From Chrysoperla carnea (taxonomy: Eukaryota; Arthropoda; Insecta; Neuroptera; Chrysopidae), in the NCBI RefSeq assembly GCF_905475395.1, contig NC_058342.1:4089001-4153000 (forward strand): a stretch of DNA of 64,000 bases, given 5' to 3'. Shown piece by piece: positions 52,986-63,095 of the stretch (positions within the stretch are counted from its first letter, which is position 1; each line of letters begins with the position of its first letter). The notes under the pieces were generated by a model, which ran no database searches, was not told the origin of the DNA, and saw only the letters and a list, made by a program, of their open reading frames with translations. The position numbers were made by a program, and so were the translations under genes.

Positions 52986-52999
52986 TATGAATTTTTATA

Positions 53000-53392
53000 T
53001 ATGGTAGTGTACTAGTTATATATGGTAGTGTTCTAGTATAGAATTTGATATCATTAAGCTCTATGTATACAGATATGGCAAGGCTTTTTCCATAAAATTT
53101 TGATCTGCTTGTATTTCTCTAAGTTCAGGTACCATGGCAGTTACTTCCGGAACAGTTAAATTTGATGTCGGAGATGTTTCGTAAGAGAAGTTCAGGCTGT
53201 CCTAATTCACGTTTTGGGTGTCTGTAATTTCGTTTTAATTTTCTTGATAATAGTTTTTGTCATGATAGCACGCTGAATAGTTACATTTAGGGGAAATACA
53301 TTATTGTTCTTCTTCGATACTCAAATTATTACTTCTGGGTAATACCTGACTAGTATTAACAATTGAAATGTGCTCCTTGGAGTTGGACATTA
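53000..53392 (-). pseudogene. LTR-retrotransposon gag N-terminus remnant (minus strand)
   Basis: From the methionine at 53390-53392 the minus strand reads 'MSNSKEHISIVNTSQVLPRS' and later 'TVPEVTAMVPELREIQADQN', with stops between. It lies upstream, in coding sense, of the Gypsy pol remnant at 51130-52500, which suggests it is gag of the same element with most of gag and protease lost or covered by SINEs. Confidence 0.4.
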
Positions 53393-53594
53393 TATTTTTT
53401 TAGAATTATGGTTTAATTTTTGATTTTGTATTACATTGCACAGGAGTCGCATCGTTTGTGAAGGTCTATAATACTGCGACGACTTAAAGGGATTTGGTGG
53501 TGGATTTAATCTAGTGGGTTGTATTTTGTTAAAATATATCCTTCAGGACCCACAATAAAAATAATTAGCTAGATTATAAAATTATTTTTAATTA

Positions 53595-53636
53595 GCTAGA
53601 CCGGTTTCGATTGCTTTGGCAATCCTCTTCAGTAGC
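53595..53636 (-). ncRNA. Candidate hammerhead ribozyme (Penelope type)
   Basis: The minus strand reads GCTA, then CTGAAGA, a perfect 6-bp stem (GATTGC / GCAATC) with a CAAA loop, GAAA, a very short helix III (C-CG-G), GTC and TAGC. This matches the hammerhead consensus CUGANGA - stem II - GAAA - stem III - NUH. GCTA and TAGC pair as helix I. The tiny helix III is characteristic of ribozymes in Penelope-like retroelements. It lies downstream (minus strand) of a GIY-YIG fragment, as expected. Cleavage would fall after GTC at about 53599. Confidence 0.78.
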
Positions 53637-53775
53637 ATTAAACCTGTTAAAATTAAAAAATAAATAAATAAATACAATCCGAGAAGACCGCAACACCCTG
53701 AAACAAATAATAATAAAATATTACCATTAAAATTAAAATAAAATTATTTACCAGACTATAATAATAAATATTCAT

Positions 53776-54062
53776 GTAACACCCTCTAAAACAATATAAC
53801 TGCCAGCTTTCACCTAAAACACAATAAAATATTAAGTTTAAATCAGTTTAAATAAATAAATAAAAAGCCAGAAATAAAAAAATTAAGAGAAAAATAGATT
53901 ATCAACAAGTTAAAAATTATTTTTATCCTCAGTATACCTACAACAGAATAAATAATTAGATTTAAAAAACCTTGTAACAAAACATAAATCAAATTAAATG
54001 AAAATAAACAAATTAAAAACAAAACAAAAAAATAAATAATAGAATTAATTAAAGAACAATAG
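53776..54062 (+). repeat. Inverted repeat of 55100-55372 flanking the Penelope-like fragment
   Basis: 'TGTAACACCCTCTAAAACAA' (53776) matches the complement of 55372 downward, and 'AATTAAATGAAAATAAACAA' (about 53992) matches the complement near 55160. The two arms are similar but with a diverged centre. Inverted terminal copies are known for Penelope-like elements. Confidence 0.7.
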
Positions 54063-54068
54063 AATAAC

Positions 54069-54246
54069 AGTGTACCTAAAACTGAAGAAATTATTGATTA
54101 GTGTACCTAAAACAGAAGAAATAACTAATTAGTGTACCTAAAACAGAAGAAATTATTGATTAGTGTACCTACAAGAGAAGAAATTATTAGTTAGTGTATC
54201 TAAATCAGAAGAAATTATTAGTTAGTGTACCTAAAACAGAATAAAA
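54069..54246. repeat. 31-bp tandem repeat
   Basis: About 5.7 units of 'AGTGTACCTAAAACAGAAG' plus AAATTATTGATT, with a few substitutions. Confidence 0.9.
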
Positions 54247-54659
54247 ATATAAAATAAATTTAAAAATGAAATTGAAGTAGGCAAAATTATAAAGAAAAAT
54301 ACAAAGCAAATAAAAATACAAGAAAATAAAATGAAAATTAAAAAGTTTACCAAATGACTATCTGAAATAAACAAAAAACAAATTAAGTAAAAATAATAAG
54401 CAAAAAACAAAAAATAAAATAATAATAGGAAAAGGGAAATAAATAAAAATAAAGTTTAAAAATAATAGAATATAGTATCTCGCGACAACACAAATGAAAC
54501 AGGTAACTAAAAGAAACACTGCCCAAATTGTGTTTCTTTTCGATCACCAGGCAATCGCTTTTTCAAATAAAACAGGTAAAAAGTGTACACCACAAGTATA
54601 ATTAAGAAATGAACTTAATAGTCACATGTACTCTAGTTTCCTGTTAAAAATTTGGTGAT
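54247..54659. other. A-rich linker in the Penelope-like fragment
   Basis: No coding. AAATAAAA-rich sequence. Confidence 0.4.
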
Positions 54660-55099
54660 TTTTGCTTGTCTTATATGCTTCATTCGTCGAGGTACCGGCC
54701 CTTGATTGGTTTTTCTATTTGAATCCAATGGCTGCCTGCCCTTTGCTGATTGGCTGGCATCTAAACATAGGCTGTACAAGTCAGAGAACGGTACCTTTGC
54801 CGCTATTCAAAGCGTTCTTTCCCATTCTGTTGATGTACAAACTTTCGTAGGCATCAAGTTTCGATGGAATGTTGACTAATTCTAACAACTTGAACACACC
54901 GACCTGATGTCCAGTTTCCATGGCGTGTGATGCCACTGATGGCTTTTCCTTCCTTTTATTGTTAAAATGCGCTATATGTTCTTTGTAGCGTACGCTAAGG
55001 GAACGGGCTGTTTGGCCAATATAACCTTTCGAGCAATCTGCGCAATCAACTTTATAAATACCTGACCTTTTGTTGTTTGGAATACGTTTGTAATACTTA
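54660..55099 (-). pseudogene. Penelope-like element GIY-YIG endonuclease
   Basis: The minus strand from about 55095 is open for about 100 codons and shows 'SGIYKVDCADCSKGYIGQTA' (GIY, the C-x2-C insert and YIG), 'RSLSVRYKEHIAHF', 'SVASHAMETGH' and 'LDAYESLYINR'. These are the conserved blocks of the GIY-YIG nuclease that ends Penelope-like polyproteins, with the catalytic Arg and Glu positions kept. The reverse transcriptase that should precede it is missing: just upstream the sequence turns into the inverted repeat. A small shift near 54780 affects the tail. Confidence 0.88.
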
Positions 55100-55372
55100 T
55101 TGTTCTTTTGTTAATTCTATTTTTTAATTTATTTGTTTTGTTTTTAATTTGCTTATTTTCATTTAATTTAATTTATCTTTTGTTACATAATTTTTTATTT
55201 CTAATTATTTATTACAACTTTTCTTATTAATCTTTCATTTTCAGGCTTAATCCCTTAGTTTGTTTGATATATTCATAACGATAATCCTATCTTAGGATTT
55301 AAAGTTAATATTTAATTGTGTTTTAGATGAAAGCAGGCAGTTATATTGTTTAAGAGGGTGTAACATATCCAT
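55100..55372 (-). repeat. Right arm of the Penelope-associated inverted repeat
   Basis: Partner of 53776-54062. It directly replaces the RT-coding region of the Penelope-like element. Confidence 0.7.
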
Positions 55373-55499
55373 CTAAAATAATTTCAATAATGTGGTCTAT
55401 AATATTTTTGTTAACTTTTTCGATTAAGTACATTTTTAATTCAATGTGAATACTTTGTTGAAATCGGTTTTTGTGTATTTCATTTATATTAATAATTTT
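55373..55499. other. Unassigned AT-rich sequence
   Basis: Nothing recognised. Confidence 0.4.
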
Positions 55500-55930
55500 T
55501 CTGAATTAGTTTCTTTCTTTGCTTGCTTGGTACATAACGATTTCCTTTTGGCAAATATCGTATGCTTCATTGAAATCTTTAGGTTACTTGACTCTTACTA
55601 TATATCCTAAAGATGAATTGAGTCCAGATATAAAAAAAAAACTGAGTACAATATTTTTATGAACAATATATTGTCGTTTAATTACATCACTGATTTTTCA
55701 TCTGTCATTCCTGACTTTTATCAACAAAATTAAATAATGCTGTTTGTAAATCAATTGTTTCGGTATGACACTCCTTTAATCGAGTTCGATTGTCAGCATA
55801 ATTCACTTTTGAAATTTCTTTTATCTTGGACCATGTACTTGGGCTAAAGGCTGCTATAAGAACTGCTCTTGCTTATAATTTAATATGCTTGGTTTGAATC
55901 TGTTACTATAACTTCAGCCATTTTCCGAAA
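55500..55930 (-). pseudogene. Gypsy-type gag remnant (minus strand)
   Basis: Broken frames give 'FFISGLNSSLGYIVRVK' and 'KDFNEAYDICQKEIVMYQ', resembling the capsid C-terminal block of Gypsy gags ('F..GL....L...V....P.....A'). Upstream there is 'YKQEQFL'. No nucleocapsid or pol follows on this strand nearby. Confidence 0.45.
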
Positions 55931-56950
55931 TATATCAAGCATGTCAGGGCAATCTTCAATATTCTAATAATTAAATATATTCGTTAATTGAAAATTAAAC
56001 TTCAGCCATATTTGTATTATTGTCTTATTCAATATTTAGATAATTGATATTTGGTAAAATATTCAAGTGAATTATTGAATTATTGATATTTTCTTTCAAA
56101 TATGTATTATAGTTACTATTTATTCTGAAATTTTTAACATAGTAATATTTAACATAGGGGTAGGTATTTCAGGCAATAAAGGGTAAAATTCACAATCAAA
56201 GAAAGAATATGCAACTTACATTCATATTATAAAGAATATCTTCATTGTATTTCTTGTAATAATGTTGCTTCCAAATCACCGGTCCAATTAATTTATTTAT
56301 CCAGTGATTTAAAAAATTTGCTTGTTTGGTTAATTTTACTCCTAAAACTTTAACAATCACACGGATAAGTACCGATTCTTCGGAATTGAATGGAATAGAC
56401 TATTTCTAGGCGATCGAAAAACGAATTTGCTGAATAAAGAGCAACAAATCTGGCTAATATGTTTTTTTTTACCTTGTGCTGTATTTCGTGTTTCCTTGAT
56501 ATCGTCTTTGCTTTGTGGTTGTTTTTGAGCTCATTTAAATCTCTTTCAATTTCAACGTGTAAACTTTTAGTTTGTATGGTAATTATAAATGGGCAAAAGT
56601 ATTACCATAATTTATTAAAGGCTATCATAATTTATATCCTCGGAAATCAAAATGAAACCTTCGAAAGTGAATAAACAAAACGAAAAACATTTTTTTAATA
56701 AAACATCCAATCATATTAACATAGTAGTCTGAAAAGTTTGATGTTATTGATCATGGTATAAGAAGTAAGTTCAGAACTTTCTTTAATCGTGGTTTTCATC
56801 CACATTGGACACTATAATTAATTTCAATTCGTCAAGTGAAGCTTACAAATCCAAGAACGTATTTATTAAAGGATCATGAAAATGAAGATATTATGGATGG
56901 GTAACTGCTTAAACCATTCAATATTATGCAGCCATACAAAATATTAGTTA
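55931..56950. other. Unassigned AT-rich sequence
   Basis: No supportable gene; the 71-codon frame at 56459 is hydrophobic and AT-driven. Confidence 0.4.
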
Positions 56951-56959
56951 ATTATTCCT

Positions 56960-57620
56960 AAAAATTTCCATTTGTCCTATCGGAGCTTTTTGCATTCTGT
57001 TCCTCAATTCGTTCAATCTTTAATCTTGGGAAACTTATGCACATTCTTTTGCCATTCGTTAGTGTATTCGCAAAATTCATGTATGCTTTAGGTGCCATAA
57101 AATAGCTACTCAACCTGATCAACCTATAATGGCAGACATGCCACCATCCAGGATTCTAATGGATCGATCTTTTAGTAAAAGTGGAAAATATTTTGCTAAC
57201 CCTTTCCAAGGTAAAGAAAACTTATTAATCTGTGTGGCTACCAAAAAGGACACAATATTTTCTGCCGGCTTTGGACCGATTTGTGGGATACCGGAGTTTC
57301 CGGAATCTCTGAAAGGAACATCACAGAAGCAGCTCCATATTTTAACGAAGTTAATTCATTCTTAAATAGTGATTCGAATAGGATTGTTTAGTTCTGTACT
57401 TCCAAGCATATAAACTAGGAATTGGATCCTAATAATGGAGCAAACTTTGGCGGTTTGTGGGAAGCTTCTGTAAAATAAACCAGAAATTTACTGAAGCGTG
57501 TAAAAGGAGACACCATTCTTACCATTGCAGAATATTGTTCTTTGTTTACTTGAATTCATGGTTTAGCACCAAGTGTTAATAGATGCATCAGACAAAGAAG
57601 AGGATGATTGTAATTTTATA
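56960..57620 (+). pseudogene. BEL/Pao integrase fragment (plus strand)
   Basis: 'CIRKIHVCFRCHKIATQPDQ' and 'MADMPPSRILMDRSFSKSGK' match the zinc region and the 'MG.LP..R....PF...G' block. 'KENLLICVATKKD' follows. After frameshifts, 'NNGANFGGLWEASVK' and 'LKRVKGDTILTIAEYCSL' match the 'P..PHFGGLWE..VKS...LK' block around the catalytic Glu. The catalytic 'D.AGP' is changed to 'YFANP'. It is a different, older copy from the Pao at 30808-45465. Confidence 0.8.
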
Positions 57621-57994
57621 ATCTAACTGTTGCAGGAAATATTTGGAGTAAAATGTCCCATAACGTCACTAAATCGATCTGGTTTCCATGCTCGTGTGGA
57701 TCTCCTTATATTAGAAAAATGCAAAGATTAGATCAGCGGTGAAAACATTATAATAATGATCGCAGAAATGCCAATTTTAAAAACAAATAAAACAGCCCTG
57801 ACGTATCATCATTTCAATACGGGACACCTTTCAATTTGGAACATGCGACAATGAAACATCGAGAACAGGTTAGAATCAAAAGGAATTTACATCAAAAGCT
57901 GTTAAACTGAGCAAAACAGTTAATTTTTGACACAATTAAATAATTTTATTATTATTTAACTACAATAATTTATTTTTAAATATTTTATTACATT
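57621..57994. other. Unassigned sequence
   Basis: No motif is recognised. It may include the decayed end of the Pao fragment and the 5' end of the following transposon. Confidence 0.35.
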
Positions 57995-59317
57995 TTGATT
58001 TTTTTAAAGCTAACAGTACAAATAATTCGTATATTGCCAAAGACACTTATATTACTGCATCATATGACGCTTACAAGGAATGGTAAAATGAATGATCAAA
58101 CTGGTTCTCTACATACAGGATTTAATCCACATAATAAGGTTTTTACCGCTGAACAAGAAGAACTGGCTGAATATTGTAATACTCTTTTGAAATTATATGT
58201 AGGTTTAACAATAAAATATTTACGGAAGCTAACATTTGATTTTACCAAGGAAAACAAAAAAATTCTTAGACCAAATAAAACGAGGTAGAAATGGCAAGTG
58301 TGGATTGATATAACGCTTCTATGCGACGAGATCCTACTCTATCGGTAAAAAGTCCAGAAGCAACGAGCCTGGCAGTTGGCATAAACTTTAACAAGCCCAA
58401 TGTTAATAAAAATCTGGGTCCATTGTTTGACGTTATTTGCTGTGAAATTTTCCACCGCCAAACATACATAATACTGATGAAACCGGGGTAACTACAACTC
58501 ATTAACCAAGGTTTTAACTGAAAGAGGTGCAAAACAGTTTGGATCAATAACCTCACAAGCACGTGGTACATTAATCACAGTGTGTTTGGATGTAAATGCA
58601 ATTGGTAATTATGTACCGCCGCTTTTTGTTTTCCCCCGAAAAAATTTCCATCAATATTGTATGACGCATGCTGATACATTGGTTCTAATGGATCTGCTAC
58701 AAACAAAGGTGGCTGGAGGCAGGAATAAGATTTCCTGTTATACATGCAACATTTCATTAAATATACAAAGTGAGGTCAAGATAATCGTTTATTAGGAAAA
58801 TGGGACAATAATAGCTCTCACATTTGTCTTCCTTTAATTAATGTTTGCAGCGACAATTTTATCACAATATTATCCTTCCTTCCATATACATGAAATTAGC
58901 TGCAACTGTTAGACATGTCAGTTTTGGGCCATTGAAATCAAAATTTAACGGTACTGGAGATCTCAGGATGAAAAGTCATCCTGTGCAACGTATGACTGTG
59001 GTTTACCCGAATTGGTAAAGACTGCGCTATTAGGATCAGCAACCGTTGCTAATATAACGATTGGGTTTCAATGCACGGGGATATACCTTATTAATAATAA
59101 TTTTTATGAAAATTATGAAAATGATTTTGCTCCTGATATTGTTGCAGGCATGTCTTGTGAACCACCATTAAACGAATCTCAAAGAATGCTATCAATTAAA
59201 ATACACGTCCTCTTCCCCAAGCTAAATTTAATGGTATATCTAGAGTTGGCAAAGCTAGGGAAAAACACAAAACGGCAATTTATCACACCAAGAGCAGCAA
59301 TTGTAAAAATACCTTAA
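57995..59317 (+). pseudogene. Jerky/Tigger-like (pogo superfamily) transposase
   Basis: Broken frames in order: 'PHNKVFTAEQEELAEYCNTL', an HTH-type region; 'RRDPTLSVKSPEATSLAVGI'; the first catalytic area 'NTDETGVTTTH' (about 58470-58500); 'SQARGTLITVCLDVNAIGNY' with 'FVFPRKNF' (58555-58650); the second catalytic block decayed to 'NNSSHICLP' (about 58810); and 'GFQCTGIYLINNNFY' near the end (59065-59110). This is the block order of jerky/Tigger transposases. It ends at TAA 59315-59317, inside the left arm of the long hairpin. At least five frameshifts or stops. No TIRs of the transposon were identified. Confidence 0.82.
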
Positions 59318-59653
59318 GTCAATCATTGGCCACATTTTAGGGGCAATTGTAACACTAATCTACAGTGGTAGAAATGTTGCATATCACCTGTGAAACTAAC
59401 AATTTCCACATTGGAAGGGACAATTATTACACTCCCTAAATTGGTAGAAATGTAACACATCAATTGTGACTGTAGGTTTTGCCACATTTTAACGGGCAAT
59501 CTCTAGAGTGGTAGAAATGTTACACATCAACTGCGAATGAAACAATTGCCAAATTTTAATCGAACACTACCTACAGTAGTAAAAATGTTACACATCAACT
59601 GTGAATATAACAACTGCCACATTGGAAGGGGGCACGGGGCAAGTACACATGGA
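59280..59653 (+). repeat. Long hairpin, left arm (374 bp)
   Basis: Reverse complement of 59740-60113 with a single mismatch seen (near 59291). The arm starts in the last codons of the transposase remnant and contains about four imperfect units around 'GGTAGAAATGTTACACATCA'. Confidence 0.95.
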
Positions 59654-59739
59654 TAGTCCAGATAAAGATTTACTGGAAAAATATCACTTAAGAAAAACTA
59701 AAACAAAATGTTATGCAAACAAATTCACTCAAATATGAA
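59654..59739. other. Hairpin loop (86 bp)
   Basis: Unique AT-rich spacer between the arms. No coding. Confidence 0.9.
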
Positions 59740-60113
59740 TCCATGTGTACTTGCCCCGTGCCCCCTTCCAATGTGGCAGTTGTTATATTCACAGTTGATG
59801 TGTAACATTTTTACTACTGTAGGTAGTGTTCGATTAAAATTTGGCAATTGTTTCATTCGCAGTTGATGTGTAACATTTCTACCACTCTAGAGATTGCCCG
59901 TTAAAATGTGGCAAAACCTACAGTCACAATTGATGTGTTACATTTCTACCAATTTAGGGAGTGTAATAATTGTCCCTTCCAATGTGGAAATTGTTAGTTT
60001 CACAGGTGATATGCAACATTTCTACCACTGTAGATTAGTGTTACAATTGCCCCTAAAATGTGGCCAATGATTGACTTAAGGTATTTTTACAATTGTTGCT
60101 CTTGGTGTGATAA
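59740..60113 (-). repeat. Long hairpin, right arm (374 bp)
   Basis: Mirror of 59280-59653, so the transposase C-terminal codons also appear here on the minus strand. A transcript would fold into a ~374-bp duplex. Confidence 0.95.
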
Positions 60114-60299
60114 CCAACCTGGCAAACAAGATAGTAAATAAAATTTTTCTTCGGGAATATTTCGAATTTTTCTCAATACCAATTATGTAGCTTATTAATT
60201 AAGATATGTTGTCCCAAGACACTAAAATTATAGGATCACTCTATAAAAAGCTATGCTTATTTAAATATTTTTTTACTACCGAAACACCTTTCTTACCTG
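60114..60299. other. Unassigned sequence
   Basis: Nothing recognised between the hairpin and the R1-like LINE. Confidence 0.4.
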
Positions 60300-61370
60300 T
60301 CGGAACAATGACACTCTAGGTAAAATGGATAAGATGGTGGGGAGGCTAAGCAAGAGTGTAAGTGATACCTCTGTTTATTGAAGAAACGAACGAAACAGAG
60401 CTAGAGGTAAAAGCGTACATATCTGCAATAAACTCAAGCCTTGAGAAAGCGAAAATCACGTTGGAAATACTAAATTGTTTAAAAAAGCTACAGGCGAAGA
60501 CTCGGAAGAAATCGACGATATGATTAGTTCTAAATTTTACTTTGGGGCTACGAGCTGGGAGTTGGAGACACCTATCAGGAAAATTCTGGAGTACCTTGAA
60601 CACAGATAAAACATGCACTTCACCGTATACATAAGTGCTAAGGTACATGCAAAAACTCAGAGCGTACAGATAAATAGCCCAAAAGGCGAAGAAAGTCAAG
60701 CGGCTACTGGAAATAATACCAAGGATGTAGGCGAATGGAAAACGGTAGGGTGGTAAGCAGAAAGAGAAATGTAAACACTCTATTAATAACACCGAAAGAG
60801 GGAACAAAATATGTTGACATCCTACAAATATGAAAAAAGAAATAGAACCACAGAAGTGTGGAGTGATACGGATACGGTAACTAATACGAAGGCGAAGTGG
60901 CTATTAAAGTTTTTGATATAGCCAAGGATGGCCTGAAAACCTTCAGCAAACAAATAGGAGAAAACGTGGCAAAGTCAATTAGAAACAATCGTTATTAGAG
61001 GCATTGATGATACTGGTGCCGAGGACGACTTAAAAATGACAAGCGAAGAAAAAATCGGTACGAATGTTCTGTATGAATTGAGAAGAGCTGTCGCGTCGTA
61101 TTGAAAGGAAAGTATGAACACTACGTTGCTTCAACTGCTATAAATATGAACACAGTGCAACGCAAGAGTGCGTCAAAGAATAATGTGTGCTGGAAATGTG
61201 GGAAACTAGACCACAGGGCTGCAGCATGTGTTCTTGAGGAGAGATGTCACGAATGTTAAGTCAGTGGACATCAAGCTGACAGTTTCAAATATCCAATTCA
61301 CCACAAAAATTGGTGGATTTTGCTAGGAGAGGGGTACAGAAGCACACAAGGGTTAACGTTTAAATGAGGA
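60300..61370 (+). pseudogene. R1/Jockey-group LINE ORF1 with zinc knuckles
   Basis: Decayed frames end in three CCHC-type knuckles between about 61125 and 61295: 'CFNCYKYEHSATQEC', 'CWKCGKLDHRAAAC' and 'CHEC-stop-VSGHQ', the last with its final Cys changed. Upstream, 'IVIRGIDDTGAEDD' resembles the block before the knuckles in R1-like ORF1 proteins. Stops and shifts are frequent. Confidence 0.7.
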
Positions 61371-62560
61371 AGTCGACGATTAAAGCGCTTTACCACGTTG
61401 TCTCTTTAGTTCAGGTCATTAGAAAAAAGCCTTTAATTATGCCGAAATTGTGAAGAAAGCGAGTTCCGCTCTACTTAGCAAAGATTCTGGACAAATATCT
61501 TGCTGATGCAACGATAATAATGGGCGAAAATACTATCAACATAACGTCGAGTGTACCAAAAGGCCCCGTACATGATCCAATACTGTGAATCATGGCCTAT
61601 GGTAGTGTGCTGGATAATGAAGTGCCTCAAGGAATCGGTATCATCAGATTCGCTGATAATACTGCACTAGTAATAAAGCCGAAAACTGTAGAAGAAATAA
61701 GTGAAAATGCAAATACTGCTATCGTTAATGTAATTTAAGCGGTAAAAGGGAAAGGGCCTAAGATTGTATCAGAGAAAACTGGGGCGGTTCTTTTATACAA
61801 GCGAAGGAGGTTTGCAATGGTTCATCTTAATACGGATGGGGCAGAGATTGCCACAAAAGAGCAAATTAAATAACTAGGAGTTGTTTTTGAGATAGGTTAT
61901 CGTATGAAGGGTCAGATTCAAACATGCTCAATAAAGGCGGAGAAGGCAGCCATGAAACTGTATAAAATTATACCGCGTGTTGATGGTCCAAAAAGCAGGG
62001 TGAAGAAGGGTTCTTGGTGCTGTCGCCCATTCTATCATGCTATATGCAGATCCAATATGGGGCCATGAACTTTCAATCTACTACAATCTCAAGCTACTGT
62101 AGAAATGCAATGAAGGATTAATCTTCGGGCAGGATTGCTCTTCGGGTTTGTACAGCTCTGGCACTAACAGGAATTCCACTGATTCATTTGTTAGAGCGTT
62201 AAAGGCCAGCATGGTACAGAGCAACCACCGAGGTAGGTAATAGTTGCAGAGAATGCTGACTGGAAAAATAAGAGACAAATACCGGAAAGGCTGTTTAGAT
62301 AGAGAGACATACCTACCTGGATTTAGAAGTTTCCAAATTAGGAAAGGTGAACATTGCAGATACTGGAGGAAGAAAAAGGAGAATCAACACTTGCCAGTCA
62401 TCTAATACAAGAAGGACACAGTCCTGATCAAGATATGGAAAATTTTTATGTTGCCCAAATTGGTGAAATATTAAATCTATGGGAAGCTTTTGAGATATAC
62501 AAACATAAAGAGGAAGTTCAACTTTACTAAACGACCAAACGGAGTTCTATTCGACCTGTT
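61371..62560 (+). pseudogene. R1/Jockey-group LINE reverse transcriptase remnant
   Basis: 'SSVPKGPVHDPIL' (about 61550), 'IIRFADNTALVIKPKTVEEI' (catalytic FADD changed to FADN, about 61655), 'EKTGAVLLYKRR', 'LGVVFEI' and 'LGAVAHSIMLYADPIWG' (about 62010) follow the order of R1-clade RT and its downstream block. The endonuclease and the front of RT are missing between 61370 and 61500, so this copy has a large internal deletion as well as shifts. Confidence 0.78.
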
Positions 62561-62914
62561 TCGATGTTATCCAATAGCTAATTGAAAATTTTTTCTCTCT
62601 ATTTTAACAAAAGGTCATCAATTTTGAGGATCATTCATAGATGTTTAGTAAATATATCGTTTTTCTTATCTACCTTGTTAAATTTATCTGTTTATTACAT
62701 TTTTTTATATCTTCTTAATATTTTACCTATTTATTATCTATTTAAAGTTACTTTTTTTATCTTAAAATTTTATCTACTCTAAAATTTTATCTCTTGTTAT
62801 CTAATTATGTTAAAATCTATAATAAAATGTTATCTATTGTTTAACATTCATAAATTTCTGTTATTTTAAGCAAAAAATGTCGCCCCGCAACGAAGTTAAT
62901 TTAAATCATATTTG
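62561..62914. other. T-rich unassigned sequence
   Basis: TTATCTA/TTTATC-rich low-complexity sequence. The 66-codon frame at 62582 is composition-driven. Confidence 0.4.
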
Positions 62915-63095
62915 TGACGGCCTGGTGTAGTGTATGGTATACGCATGAAGATGGTACACTCAGCCTCTGAAATTAAGGAGCTGCTAAATGAAATTATAAG
63001 CGGAAAAGGTGGCAAAAAACATATATGGTATCACAATGGGCTCTATAGCCTGAGTGTGTCCTTTGTGGAGAGCTAATATAACCTAACCTTACCTA
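62915..63095 (+). other. LINE/SINE-type 3' tail with CCTAACCTTACC end
   Basis: Ends 'GAGTGTGTCCTTTGTGGA..TAATATAACCTAACCTTACC', a pattern common at the 3' ends of R1-like LINEs and their SINEs in insects. The start 'GGCCTGGTGTAGTGTATGG' resembles a pol III A box. It may be an independent SINE or the true 3' end of the LINE at 60300. Confidence 0.4.

Noticed and set aside
54662..54850. Plus-strand 62-codon ORF
   Set aside because: Antisense to the tail of the GIY-YIG fragment.
60346..60807. 153-codon minus-strand ORF
   Set aside because: Antisense to the R1-like ORF1 region; no recognisable motif, Phe/Ser-rich as expected from the complementary strand.
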